From a bacterium (GTDB lineage: Bacteria; SZUA-79; Acidulodesulfobacterales; Acidulodesulfobacteraceae), in assembly GCA_021784835.1 (NCBI GenBank), contig JAJYHI010000040.1, positions 1-31,606 of the forward strand: a stretch of DNA of 31,606 nucleotides, given 5' to 3'. The translations under genes were made by a program, and so were the position numbers. Numbering within the stretch: the stretch's first letter is position 1; every line of letters starts with the position of its first letter. Below, one piece after another: positions 1-7,486 of this stretch. Below the pieces are notes generated by a model. The model searched no databases. It was not told the DNA's origin and worked only from the letters and a program-made list of their open reading frames with translations.

Positions 1-656
1 ACATAAATAAAATCACGGCTTTGTTCGCCATTTCCATAACCGTCGGTTCCCTCGAAAAGCTTTGCCTTTCCGCTTAAAAGTATCTGATTATTAAAATGGA
101 ATGCAACGCTCGACATATTTTTTTTATGAGTTTCCCTAGGTCCGTAAACGTTAAAATATCTGAAGCCCGCAATCTGATATTTTGTTCTGCCTATAATGCT
201 CCTGATATACCGGTCAAATTGAAACTTGGAATATGCATACATGTTTATCGGATGTTCGCATTTTCTGTCTTCCGTAAATCCATTTTTACCGCTGCCGTAA
301 ACGGAAGCAGACGAAGCGTATAAATATTGCACCCCTTTTTTCTGGCACCATGTCAACAGTTCTTTTGAGTATTCAAAATTATTTTTCATTATAAATCTTC
401 CGTCCCATTCGGTCGTCGAAGAACATGCGCCCTCGTGAAAAATTGCTTTTACGTCGCCGAAGTCGTATCCAGTTTTGATATTTGCAATAAAATCGTCTTT
501 ATCCATATAGTCTAAAATATCAAGGTCGGCAAGGTTGCGCATTTTTCTGCCGTCGGTAAGATTATCCACGACCAGAATATTAGTTTCTCCTTTTTTGTTT
601 AGAGCTTCCACGATATTAGACCCTATGAATCCGGCCCCGCCGGTAACTATTATCAT
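1..656 (-). CDS. hldD: ADP-L-glycero-D-manno-heptose 6-epimerase, C-terminus cut by window edge
   Basis: Reading leftwards from ATG at 656-654 gives an open frame of 218 codons that runs off the window edge; the family is about 310-330 residues, so roughly a third is missing. This short-chain dehydrogenase/reductase-type epimerase converts ADP-D-glycero- to ADP-L-glycero-manno-heptose in the cytoplasm for the LPS inner core. Visible signatures are the nucleotide-binding glycines GGAGFIG (residues 6-12), the [13 protein letters not shown] stretch typical of HldD (residues 74-86), Ser115/116, and the catalytic YxxxK as Tyr140/Lys144, which has the same numbering as the E. coli enzyme as I recall it. 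[11 protein letters not shown] follows. HldD is strong evidence for a heptose-containing outer membrane. An extended -10 box lies about 55 bp upstream. Generic UDP-sugar epimerase is the alternative, but the CSSTTEWDG motif favours HldD. Confidence 0.93.
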   Translation of the reverse strand, partial: MIIVTGGAGFIGSNIVEALNKKGETNILVVDNLTDGRKMRNLADLDILDYMDKDDFIANIKTGYDFGDVKAIFHEGACSSTTEWDGRFIMKNNFEYSKELLTWCQKKGVQYLYASSASVYGSGKNGFTEDRKCEHPINMYAYSKFQFDRYIRSIIGRTKYQIAGFRYFNVYGPRETHKKNMSSVAFHFNNQILLSGKAKLFEGTDGYGNGEQSRDFIY

Positions 657-710
657 AATCAGCCGCCTCTATTAAAGTTAGATATTATATTTATCCAAAT
701 TATTTCACGC

Positions 711-719
711 ATTATATCA
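711..719 (-). promoter_or_regulatory. Extended -10 promoter for hldD
   Basis: On the minus strand the sequence reads TGATATAAT, a consensus extended -10 (TGn plus TATAAT), about 55 bases before the hldD start codon. No convincing -35 box lies 16-18 bp upstream, which is normal for extended -10 promoters. The same nine bases recur in front of parA and the pilus operon. Confidence 0.5.
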
Positions 720-761
720 TATTTTATTTTTAAATTGTATATGCGCCTAACAATATGATAA

Positions 762-881
762 CATGATAATAAATTTATTATTCTAAGCGGCACTTCCGTT
801 TACCCGAGGTTTAAGGCTGGACATACCTGCGGTAGCTGTCATCAAAAAGCTTTAAATGACATAAGAATAACTCTTACTTGA
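762..881 (+). pseudogene. Possible remnant of a c-type cytochrome tail (one CXXCH motif)
   Basis: An open frame bounded by TAA at 759-761 and TGA at 879-881 has no ATG or GTG before the motif. Its last 20 or so residues read like real protein: YPRFKAGHTCGSCHQKALND. CGSCH at 828-842 is a textbook heme c attachment motif (CXXCH), and the ending looks like a natural C-terminus. Local GC is higher than in the AT-rich flanks. The stretch lies between hldD and the CDGSH gene, where no gene would otherwise be called, and its stop codon overlaps the -35 box of the next gene. I see this as the debris of a multiheme or monoheme cytochrome gene, or chance; the rest of the gene is not visible. Confidence 0.25.
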
Positions 882-906
882 CAGTATATATTAAAAAATT
901 TATTAT
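878..906 (+). promoter_or_regulatory. Sigma-70-type promoter for the CDGSH gene
   Basis: A perfect -35 TTGACA (878-883) is followed after exactly 17 bases by TATTAT (901-906). The transcript would start near 913, giving a leader of about 54 bases that ends in a GGAGG ribosome site (958-962) in front of the ATG at 967. Confidence 0.75.
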
Positions 907-966
907 GTTTATATACATAAAAATGCAATAAAAAATAACCCAATTTAAATTTATTCTGGAGGCATT

Positions 967-1161
967 ATGGCAAGAATTGTAAAGCATGAAAAAAAATTAC
1001 CGGTCGCGATTGAAGAAAAAGACGCAAAATTTCCTATATATCTTTGCGCATGCGGTCTTTCGTCCAGTTTTCCATATTGCGACGGTTCGCACGACCGCGC
1101 AAAAGACGAAGCAGAAAATGCTATTTATATATACGACAAGGATAAAAGGATAAAGTTGTAA
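967..1161 (+). CDS. CDGSH iron-sulfur domain protein
   Basis: A 64-residue protein that is essentially one CDGSH zinc-finger-like fold. The ligand set is complete: Cys27-x-Cys29, then Ser/Phe/Pro residues, then Cys38-Asp-Gly-Ser-His42 (PYCDGSH), the 3Cys-1His arrangement that binds a redox-active 2Fe-2S cluster in mitoNEET-type proteins. Bacterial single-domain members are small soluble proteins of unknown partner, thought to transfer electrons or clusters. The start is well set by GGAGG at 958-962, four bases before ATG, and the gene has its own strong promoter. It converges on rsmG with only six bases between the stop codons and no visible terminator, so transcripts from the two genes probably overlap. 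The family is certain; the physiological role is not. Confidence 0.93.
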   Translation: MARIVKHEKKLPVAIEEKDAKFPIYLCACGLSSSFPYCDGSHDRAKDEAENAIYIYDKDKRIKL

Positions 1162-1167
1162 AAACGT

Positions 1168-1875
1168 TTAAGGCGAGAAAACGGGAGAAGTTCTAAATTT
1201 TGCTATAAGCCTGGAGCCGCTGTTATTATCGGCGTCATAATCGGTTTTATAAAACAAAATCTTGTCTATGGAAACTTTTTTGGTCGTATATCCAAAGTTT
1301 TTTATTTCTTCCGCCTCGCTAATTTTAGATAAAAATAAATATAGGTTTGCGCTTTTCGTTAAATTTATGCTTTCTATGAAGCGCGTGAGTTCTTTTACGT
1401 TAAAAGCCGCCCTTGTAGTTATAGCGTCTATGTTATTAAAATCGTTATATAAAAATGCGTTTAAATTTAAACAGCAGAAATTATAAAGATTAAGTTTTCT
1501 GGTTACGCTTTTTTGAAAATTGCATTTTTTAAATATCGATTCTACCGAAATAATATTTAAAGAAGGATTGAATATATTGAGAATAATTCCCGGGAATCCC
1601 GCCCCCGAACCGATATCCATTACTGATTTGCTATTTTCATCGAGGATTTTTAATAAAAATGCGCTATCGACTATATGTTTTTTAATAAATTCATTTTCGT
1701 CCGTAATCCTTGTTATATTAATTTTTTTATTCCATTCTAACAGCTCGGTATATAAAGTATAAAATTTTCCCAAAGTTTCGTCGCCGAATTTTCCGTCCCC
1801 GGAAAATATTTCAAAATTATTTAAATATTTGCGGATTTTGCCGACAAATATTTCTTTAGAAATTTTGTTTTCCAA
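1168..1875 (-). CDS. rsmG: 16S rRNA m7G527 methyltransferase RsmG (GidB)
   Basis: A 235-residue class I SAM-dependent methyltransferase, slightly longer than the roughly 207-residue E. coli enzyme because of a lysine-rich N-terminus. It methylates N7 of G527 in 16S rRNA in the 530 loop. Diagnostic stretches are EWNKKINITRI (residues 47-57, the GidB NLT-type motif), the SAM-binding glycine loop MDIGSGAGFPG (residues 86-96, Asp87/Gly89/Gly91/Gly93), VES after the second strand, and TTRA further on. rsmG is often part of the rsmG-parA-parB group near the replication origin; here gltX, purU and a PHP gene separate it from parAB by about 4 kb. It diverges from gltX across a 110-bp gap. Confidence 0.95.
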   Translation of the reverse strand: MENKISKEIFVGKIRKYLNNFEIFSGDGKFGDETLGKFYTLYTELLEWNKKINITRITDENEFIKKHIVDSAFLLKILDENSKSVMDIGSGAGFPGIILNIFNPSLNIISVESIFKKCNFQKSVTRKLNLYNFCCLNLNAFLYNDFNNIDAITTRAAFNVKELTRFIESINLTKSANLYLFLSKISEAEEIKNFGYTTKKVSIDKILFYKTDYDADNNSGSRLIAKFRTSPVFSP

Positions 1876-1903
1876 TTTATTTTTAAAAAATGATTTAATT
1901 GAA

Positions 1904-1933
1904 TTGACTGTTTTTTTTATGTTATCCTATTAA
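1904..1933 (+). promoter_or_regulatory. Likely gltX promoter
   Basis: TTGACT (1904-1909) is followed after 18 bases by TATTAA (1928-1933), within the 110-bp divergent rsmG/gltX gap. Each box is one or two bases off consensus. A purine-rich AGGGGA ribosome site precedes the gltX ATG at 1986. Confidence 0.45.
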
Positions 1934-1985
1934 ATTATATATAATTACGATTATAATAAATTTATTAATAAAAGGGGAAATTATA

Positions 1986-3464
1986 ATGGGAGAAAATTCG
2001 TTAGATAAAGTGCGTGTTCGTTTTGCACCCAGCCCCACCGGAAAACTCCATATAGGAGGAGTCAGGACGGCTTTATTTAACTATCTTTTCGCTTTGCAAA
2101 ATAAAGGCAAATTCATATTAAGAATAGACGATACCGATAAAATTAGAAGCAAAAAAGAATATGAAGATTCCATCATAAAAGATTTGGAATGGACAGGGAT
2201 TAAATGGGACGAGTTTTACAGGCAATCCGAAAGGGGGGCTATATATGAAAATTACCTTAACGTCTTAATGGAGAACGGTTTAGCCTACGAATGTTTTTGT
2301 ACGCAGGAAGATATTTTAAAATCCAAAGAACTTGCTATAAAATCTAAAAAACCATATATTTACGACGGAAGATGCTTAAGCATTTCATCCGCAGAGAAAA
2401 AAAATCTCGGCATTTTTTTTGCGGAGAAAGGCCTGAGGCCTTCCGTCCGTTTAAACATAGCCGAGGTTTTGAAAAAAAATTATGATTTTAACGCTATAGA
2501 TTTTAACGACGCGGTCCACGGCCGCCTTTCTTTTAATCCAAAACTTATAGGAGATTTTATTTTAAAAACGGAGGATGATAGATTTGCTTATAATTTTGCT
2601 TCAATTATAGACGACGAAGATATGGGGATTTCACATATAATAAGAGGCGAAGACCACATAAGCAACTCCCCGAAGCAGATACTTATACTTAAAGCATTAG
2701 GCAAAGAACCTCCTGTTTTTGCGCATATTTCGCTGTTGTACGGCAAAGACGGAAAGATTATGTCAAAAAGGGACATGGCGTCCAATATCGAATATTATAT
2801 AGAGGAAGGATATCTTCCCGAGGCTGTTTTGAATTATCTCGCAGTTACAGGCAATACTTTTACGGTACGCGGTTATAAAAACGGCGAAAAAAATACATTC
2901 GAAAAAGAAATATTTTCCAGCATATCAGAAATGGCGTCCCTTTTCGATTTAAAAAAGGCAAAGGGTTCAAGCGCAATATTTAACGAAGATAAATTGAGGT
3001 TTATAAATGAAAAATGGCTGAGCTGCTTATCAGCCCCCGAACTTATAAGTATAATAAATGAAAAATTTCATGGAGAGTTTTTTTTAACGAAGCTTAAAAA
3101 AGAATACGGGGAAATTTTATGTTCGGAAATAGTCGATTTTTTAAAAAACGAATTTAAAACCGTAAAAGAAATATTACAGGAAATAGATATTTTTTTTGAC
3201 GAACATGAAATAAAATTGAACCAAACTGATTATGACGGCGAATTAAAATCCTCATTGTTAAACGGCTTTGAAAATATAGATAATCTTAACGAAAATGAGG
3301 TTAGAAATATAATAAAGGAAACCTCCTCCAAATACAATAAAACGGTTAAAGAATGCTATGAAACCTTAAGGCTGCTTATAACCGGCAAGCAAGACGGCCC
3401 GTCTATATTGAAAATAATTAAATTTTTAGGGAAAAAAAGAGTTATAGGCAGATTATCCGTTTAA
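1986..3464 (+). CDS. gltX: Glutamate--tRNA ligase (class I aminoacyl-tRNA synthetase)
   Basis: A 492-residue GluRS of normal length that charges tRNA-Glu in the cytoplasm. The HIGH motif is His22-Ile-Gly-Gly25 within FAPSPTGKLHIGGVRTAL. The KMSKS loop is Lys257-Ile-Met-Ser-Lys-Arg262, preceded by the RGEDHISNSPKQ stretch of the catalytic core. LRIDDTD (residues 45-51) is the glutamate-pocket signature. A zinc-type set Cys103-x-Cys105 with Tyr126 and Cys130 is retained in the connective insertion. The C-terminal third is the helical anticodon-binding cage. The ribosome site AGGGGA lies about eight bases before ATG. The gene ends ten bases from convergent purU with no obvious terminator. Whether it also mischarges tRNA-Gln cannot be judged here, because no gatCAB or glnS lies in the window. 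Confidence 0.97.
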   Translation: MGENSLDKVRVRFAPSPTGKLHIGGVRTALFNYLFALQNKGKFILRIDDTDKIRSKKEYEDSIIKDLEWTGIKWDEFYRQSERGAIYENYLNVLMENGLAYECFCTQEDILKSKELAIKSKKPYIYDGRCLSISSAEKKNLGIFFAEKGLRPSVRLNIAEVLKKNYDFNAIDFNDAVHGRLSFNPKLIGDFILKTEDDRFAYNFASIIDDEDMGISHIIRGEDHISNSPKQILILKALGKEPPVFAHISLLYGKDGKIMSKRDMASNIEYYIEEGYLPEAVLNYLAVTGNTFTVRGYKNGEKNTFEKEIFSSISEMASLFDLKKAKGSSAIFNEDKLRFINEKWLSCLSAPELISIINEKFHGEFFLTKLKKEYGEILCSEIVDFLKNEFKTVKEILQEIDIFFDEHEIKLNQTDYDGELKSSLLNGFENIDNLNENEVRNIIKETSSKYNKTVKECYETLRLLITGKQDGPSILKIIKFLGKKRVIGRLSV

Positions 3465-3474
3465 AGCCTTTAAA

Positions 3475-4326
3475 TCATTCGAAGATTATTGTTTTATTAT
3501 CGTGCTCTATTATTCTGTCTTCCGTAAAAAGTTTGACGGCTTTTACCAAAACCAATTTTTCGGCTATTTTACCTTTTCTTTTTATTTCGTTTACGTCGTC
3601 CCCGTGATTTATTCTTATAATATCCTGTTCTATAATAGGGCCGTCGTCTAGCTTTTCGCTTACGAAATGCGCCGTTGCGCCGATTATCTTGACCCCCTTT
3701 CTGTAAGCTTGCAAATATGGTTTTGCTCCCGGAAAAGAAGGCAAAAAAGAATGATGTATATTGATAATTTTCTTGCCGAAGGCGTTAATGAAATTATCGG
3801 ATAAAATCCGCATATATTTTGCCAGTATTATAAAATCTATTTCGACGTTGAATTTTTGAAATTCTTTTAATATAGCGTCTTCGTGTTTATAGGAATTTTG
3901 GTGATGCTGTATATAAATAAACGGAATATCGTATGATTTTGCCACAGTCGATAAAATTTCATGATTAGATATTATGCACGGTATGTTTAACGATAAATCG
4001 CCGGAGCTTTTTTGCCAGAGCAGTTCATAAAGGCAGTGGTCTTCTTTCGAAACAAATACCGCGGCGTTTTTTTTCACGGAAATATCGGTCATTTTAAAAC
4101 CGGCATTAAAAATAAACGCAAAATCGGCCAATCTTTGATTTATTGATTGAAATCCTGCAGGATTTTCCATTTCAAAAACAATCCGCATAAAAAAATGCGG
4201 ATTAGTAGAAGAATTAGTCGAATACTGATTTGATTCGATTATATTGGCATTGTTTTCGAAAAGCAATCTTGAAACCGATGCCACAATTCCCTTTCTATCG
4301 GGGCATGAAAAAGTCAGCACTATCAT
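3475..4326 (-). CDS. purU: Formyltetrahydrofolate deformylase
   Basis: A 283-residue cytoplasmic hydrolase that releases formate from 10-formyl-tetrahydrofolate, balancing one-carbon pools and supplying formate to PurT-type purine synthesis. Residues 1 to about 85 form an ACT-type regulatory domain beginning VLTFSCPDRKGIVASVSRLL; in E. coli this region senses glycine and methionine. Residues from about 88 form a formyltransferase-fold catalytic domain with the expected active-site residues: Asn189-Ile-His191 in INIHHSFLPSF, GATAHFV around residue 220, and Asp227 in LDDGPII. Length and domain order match PurU rather than PurN or Fmt, which lack the ACT domain. It is convergent with gltX and stands alone as a transcription unit. 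Confidence 0.95.
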   Translation of the reverse strand: MIVLTFSCPDRKGIVASVSRLLFENNANIIESNQYSTNSSTNPHFFMRIVFEMENPAGFQSINQRLADFAFIFNAGFKMTDISVKKNAAVFVSKEDHCLYELLWQKSSGDLSLNIPCIISNHEILSTVAKSYDIPFIYIQHHQNSYKHEDAILKEFQKFNVEIDFIILAKYMRILSDNFINAFGKKIINIHHSFLPSFPGAKPYLQAYRKGVKIIGATAHFVSEKLDDGPIIEQDIIRINHGDDVNEIKRKGKIAEKLVLVKAVKLFTEDRIIEHDNKTIIFE

Positions 4327-4510
4327 AATTTATTATTATATTTTTATATAAAAATATAATCTTCTTTCTCCGTAAAATTTTAATGGCTCCATATTTAATT
4401 AATTCCTATTCCGATATTCGCTATACCGGTTTTTCCTGCTTTGCGGTGTTGCCGTTTTCTTTGCGGTAATAAAAATTTAACATTAATGTAATAATGCCGT
4501 AACATTGAAA

Positions 4511-4569
4511 TGGTAGAATATAATAATTATAAATAATTAACCATGAAGAGTAAAGATTATTTTAATTAA
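4511..4569 (+). promoter_or_regulatory. Extended -10 and eight-codon leader ORF before the PHP gene
   Basis: TGGTAGAAT (4511-4519) is an extended -10 candidate, overlapped by TATAAT at 4519-4524. Downstream an ATG at 4543 opens an eight-codon ORF (MKSKDYFN) that stops at 4569, five bases before the PHP-gene ATG. The PHP start has no Shine-Dalgarno of its own, so translation might be coupled to or compete with this mini-ORF. No other gene is visible in the 248-bp gap 4327-4574. Confidence 0.25.
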
Positions 4570-4574
4570 AACAG

Positions 4575-5279
4575 ATGTTATATTCAAAAGCGGATACTCA
4601 CATTCATTCAAGTTACAGCGACGGAACAAGCTCTTCGGAGGACATCGTCAAATTTGCCGCCGGAAAACTTCAGATAATAGCTATAACCGACCATAACCGT
4701 ATTAAAGGAGCGTTTAAAGCAAAAGAATATGCGTTAAGAAATAGCTTTCTCGATGTGGAAGTTATAATAGGCGAAGAAATTTCCACGAAAAACGGCCATG
4801 TTATCGGACTTTTTTTAGAGAAAAAGATTATTCCGGGGAAAACGGCAGCCGCTACTATCGAAGAGATTCACGCTCAGGGAGGGCTTGCAATCGCTCCCCA
4901 CCCTTTCTATTTTGTATCCTATGCGGAAAAAGGGCATAAACCGTTAAGAAAACTTTTAACATATTTGGATTTTGACGCAATAGAGGTCATTAATAATTCT
5001 AGCGCGTTTACCTTAATCTCCAACGCCATAACTTCGTTGGCAAACGTATCGATAGGGTTGCCGCAGCTCGGCGTAAGCGATGCCCATGTAAAAGAGTTTA
5101 TCGGGAAAGGCTATACGAAGTTCAAAGGCAAATCCGCGGCGGACTTAAAGAAGCGGATAAAGGAAAATAAATTAACCGCGCATTTTAAACATTATTCTTT
5201 GCGTGAGCAGTTTTATGTTATCCAATCTATGAAATCTTTTTATTTATATTTTTTAAATAAACAAAAGACAGAAGAATAA
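4575..5279 (+). CDS. PHP-domain metal-dependent phosphoesterase
   Basis: A 234-residue protein made of one PHP (polymerase and histidinol phosphatase) domain. The metal-ligand motifs are all present in order: HIHSSYSDG near residue 9 (HxH...D), ITDHN around residue 38, IGEEIST around residue 65, APHPF around residue 113, and a C-terminal VSDAHV around residue 168. These assemble a trinuclear metal site that hydrolyses phosphoester bonds; characterised relatives act on nucleotides, oligonucleotide ends or small phosphates. The substrate cannot be told from sequence. The start has no visible Shine-Dalgarno and is preceded by an eight-codon ORF. The gene stands alone upstream of parS and parAB. 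It lacks the insertions of DNA polymerase X or DnaE PHP domains, so it is a stand-alone enzyme. Confidence 0.88.
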   Translation: MLYSKADTHIHSSYSDGTSSSEDIVKFAAGKLQIIAITDHNRIKGAFKAKEYALRNSFLDVEVIIGEEISTKNGHVIGLFLEKKIIPGKTAAATIEEIHAQGGLAIAPHPFYFVSYAEKGHKPLRKLLTYLDFDAIEVINNSSAFTLISNAITSLANVSIGLPQLGVSDAHVKEFIGKGYTKFKGKSAADLKKRIKENKLTAHFKHYSLREQFYVIQSMKSFYLYFLNKQKTEE

Positions 5280-5500
5280 ACCCGAAATTGAAGGTAGAAA
5301 ATTTCTTTTCCGGATGAGCCGTCCGAATATAGGCGGCCTTAAAACATATCGGCCTATGCGGGAATAGCGAACGCGGAATTAAATTTCCGCTCAGCGGGCG
5401 ACATTCATGGGTAAGCGGGAATACAGCGCCTATGCGCCTATAATAAATATATTGAAGCAATTTTACAGATTTCTACCGACAATTTTGGGAATAAAAATAA

Positions 5501-5516
5501 CGTTTCACGTGAAACA
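5501..5516. other. parS centromere-like site
   Basis: The palindrome GTTTCACGTGAAAC occupies 5502-5515. With its flanks the site matches the 16-bp bacterial parS consensus TGTTTCACGTGAAACA at 15 of 16 positions (C instead of T at the first). parS is the nucleation site on which ParB loads and spreads as a CTP-dependent clamp. It lies about 250 bp upstream of parA-parB, the usual neighbourhood, and supports assigning these as chromosomal partition genes. Confidence 0.95.
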
Positions 5517-5689
5517 TTTACCGATTTAAATCCGCATTTTTAAAGCCGCGAGTTTTCCGTTTTAAAATTCGCCATTTTTTTGCTTTTACGGAATCAAAAT
5601 ATTAAGTTGCAAAGATTTTATTAAATTATTGCCGCAGTCGAAAAAAGTCAATAATAAATCATAAAAATTATCTTTACATAATTATAATT

Positions 5690-5719
5690 TTGATTTATAA
5701 ATTTAATTAATGATATAAT
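5690..5719 (+). promoter_or_regulatory. parAB promoter
   Basis: TTGATT (5690-5695), 18 bases, then TATAAT (5714-5719), which is also an extended -10 (TGATATAAT from 5711). The core TGATATAATTAAAT is identical to the pilus-operon promoter at 17967-17980. The parA ATG is 47 bases downstream. Confidence 0.65.
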
Positions 5720-5765
5720 TAAATTTATAAATTTTATTAAAATAATTCTAACGGCTTTAGCGTAA

Positions 5766-6533
5766 ATGGCGAAAGTAATCTGTATTTCAAATCAAAAAGG
5801 CGGGGTTGGTAAAACCACGACCGCGGTTAACATTGCCGCGTGCCTTTCCGCATACGAAAAAAAAGTTCTTTTAATAGACGCGGACCCGCAGGCCAATGCT
5901 ACGAGCGGGTTAAATATAGCCATAGAAAAACCAAATCCTACCGTTTACGAATGCCTGATAGACGGGTCAAATGTTTTTAAAGCCGTATATCCGACGCAGA
6001 TGAAAAATCTTTATATGATACCGGCGACGTCGGACCTAGCCGGTATAGAGGTTGAGCTTGTAAACATGCCGGACAGGGAATATTTTCTTAAAAAGAATAT
6101 AATAGATAAAATTAAAGACGATTACGATTATATTTTTATTGATACGCCCCCTTCGCTCGGCCTCCTGACCATAAACGCTTTGACTGCATCAGACAGCATT
6201 TTAATCCCTATGCAATGCGAATATTATTCATTAGAAGGAATATCGAGGCTAATGCAGACGGTTAAACTCGTAAATCAAAGGCTTAACAAGACTCTTCATA
6301 TAGAAGGCGTTTTATTTACCATGTTCGACGGAAGGTCAAACCTTACCAATCAGATAGTCGGTGAAGTAAAAAAATACTTCGGACAAAAAATTTACGAAAA
6401 CGTTATCCCTAGAAACGTTAAACTTCCTGAAAGTTCCAGTTTCGGTAAGCCTATAATTTTATACGATGTAAATTCTAAAGGCGCGGTTTATTATCTTGAA
6501 TTGACGAAGGAGTTTTTGTCTAAGATTGCGTGA
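5766..6533 (+). CDS. parA: Chromosome partition ATPase ParA (Soj)
   Basis: A 255-residue ParA/MinD-superfamily ATPase that binds DNA non-specifically as an ATP dimer and drives origin segregation with ParB-parS. The deviant Walker A is QKGGVGKTT at residues 10-18, with signature Lys11 and Lys16. LIDADPQANATSG (about residues 37-49) is the A' motif, and YIFIDTPPSLGLLT is Walker B. The length equals that of Soj-type chromosomal ParA proteins without the N-terminal HTH of plasmid ParA, so this is the chromosomal class. Its own promoter lies upstream, parS about 250 bp upstream, and parB directly downstream. No Shine-Dalgarno is obvious before ATG (the preceding bases are AGCGTAA). Confidence 0.97.
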   Translation: MAKVICISNQKGGVGKTTTAVNIAACLSAYEKKVLLIDADPQANATSGLNIAIEKPNPTVYECLIDGSNVFKAVYPTQMKNLYMIPATSDLAGIEVELVNMPDREYFLKKNIIDKIKDDYDYIFIDTPPSLGLLTINALTASDSILIPMQCEYYSLEGISRLMQTVKLVNQRLNKTLHIEGVLFTMFDGRSNLTNQIVGEVKKYFGQKIYENVIPRNVKLPESSSFGKPIILYDVNSKGAVYYLELTKEFLSKIA

Positions 6534-6544
6534 AAGGATTAAAT

Positions 6545-7465
6545 ATGGAAAAAAAAGAAAAAAACGTTAAAAAAAACGTATTGGGAAGAGGGCTGGGAGC
6601 CCTTTTGGAAGATGCTTATATTCAAAACGAAGGACGCGCCGGCTTGGACGGCGAGTTTTCCGTTTTTGAAATAGAAATCGATAAAATAAATACCGGCATA
6701 TATCAGCCCCGGCGGTATTTTGACGAAGGCAAACTCGCCGAATTAAAAAATTCTATTAAGGAAAACGGTATAATTCAGCCGTTAATAGCGGCTAAGTCTA
6801 AAAAAGTCGGCGAATACGATTTAATCGCCGGCGAAAGAAGATATAGGGCGGCAAGAGAGTTGAATTTTAAAAAAATTCCGGCGATAATTAAAGATATTTC
6901 GGGCGTTTCGGCCTTGGAGATTGCGCTTATAGAAAATATACAGAGGCAGGACCTAAACGTTATAGAAGAAGCAAACTGCTATCTTAGGCTCATAGAGGAA
7001 TATAAATTAACTCACGAAGAATTGTCGGCCAAAGTCGGCAAAGACAGGGCGACTATTACAAATATGCTGAGGCTTCTTTCTTTACCGGACGAAATTAAAA
7101 AAGAACTTATTTACGGAAAAATTACTCCTTCTCACGCAAGAAACCTAATAGGCCTTTCCGACGACGAAGCGGGGATGCTTTTGCATAAAATTTCCGGCGA
7201 AAATTTAAACGTAAGAGAAACCGAAATGGCGGCCAAATCTTTTAAAATAAAAAAGCAGAAACATAAACTCGCCAAAAAAGATTTATCGCTGTCTTCCGAG
7301 GTTAAAAGCTATGAAAACGAATTATTTGAAAAACTTCAGACGCGGGTTAAAATTGATTATAAAAGCAAGGGAAACCAAATAAGCGGCAGAATCGAGATAG
7401 AATTTTATTCCGCTGACGAGTTAGAAAGGATAACCGGGTTAATAAACGAAAGAAGCGGCGCTTGA
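6545..7465 (+). CDS. parB: Chromosome partition protein ParB (Spo0J), CTP-dependent parS clamp
   Basis: I choose ATG at 6545 (306 residues) because AAAGGA lies six bases before it; an in-frame GTG at 6530 overlapping the parA stop would add only five residues and has no ribosome site. The start LGRGLGALL is the conserved N-terminal ParA-contacting and ATPase-stimulating peptide. The ParB/sulfiredoxin-like CTP-binding domain has QPRRYFDE, ENGIIQPLIA and AGERRYRAARE, the last being the GERRYRA nucleotide-binding motif. ALIENIQRQDLNVIEEA follows, then a helix-turn-helix around VGKDRATITNMLRLL that reads parS. A C-terminal dimerisation domain ends the protein. It is co-transcribed with parA. It converges on the PilZ gene 21 bases downstream. 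Confidence 0.96.
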   Translation: MEKKEKNVKKNVLGRGLGALLEDAYIQNEGRAGLDGEFSVFEIEIDKINTGIYQPRRYFDEGKLAELKNSIKENGIIQPLIAAKSKKVGEYDLIAGERRYRAARELNFKKIPAIIKDISGVSALEIALIENIQRQDLNVIEEANCYLRLIEEYKLTHEELSAKVGKDRATITNMLRLLSLPDEIKKELIYGKITPSHARNLIGLSDDEAGMLLHKISGENLNVRETEMAAKSFKIKKQKHKLAKKDLSLSSEVKSYENELFEKLQTRVKIDYKSKGNQISGRIEIEFYSADELERITGLINERSGA

Positions 7466-7486
7466 AAAACGGCGGCATATTTATTG

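Larger units (their letters stand above)
5280..5765. other. Intergenic region with parS and the parA promoter
   Basis: 486 bases without a convincing gene. The first part (about 5320-5460) is more GC-rich than the rest and contains a perfect six-base-pair hairpin, GCGGAA (5373-5378) with TTCCGC (5385-5390), and two GCGGGAATA-like direct elements; its role is unknown. The second part contains parS (5501-5516), then AT-rich sequence with the parA promoter. I see no cluster of DnaA boxes, so an origin cannot be claimed. Confidence 0.6.

Noticed and set aside
691..699. DnaA-box-like TTATCCAAA as evidence of an origin near hldD
   Set aside because: It is a single near-match in AT-rich DNA with no cluster; chance is the better explanation.
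5227..5460. 77-codon minus-strand ORF over the end of the PHP gene and the following gap
   Set aside because: It overlaps the C-terminus of a clear gene and its product has no recognisable pattern; composition looks like a chance frame.
6530..6544. GTG start for parB overlapping the parA stop
   Set aside because: It has no ribosome site, whereas ATG at 6545 has AAAGGA six bases upstream.
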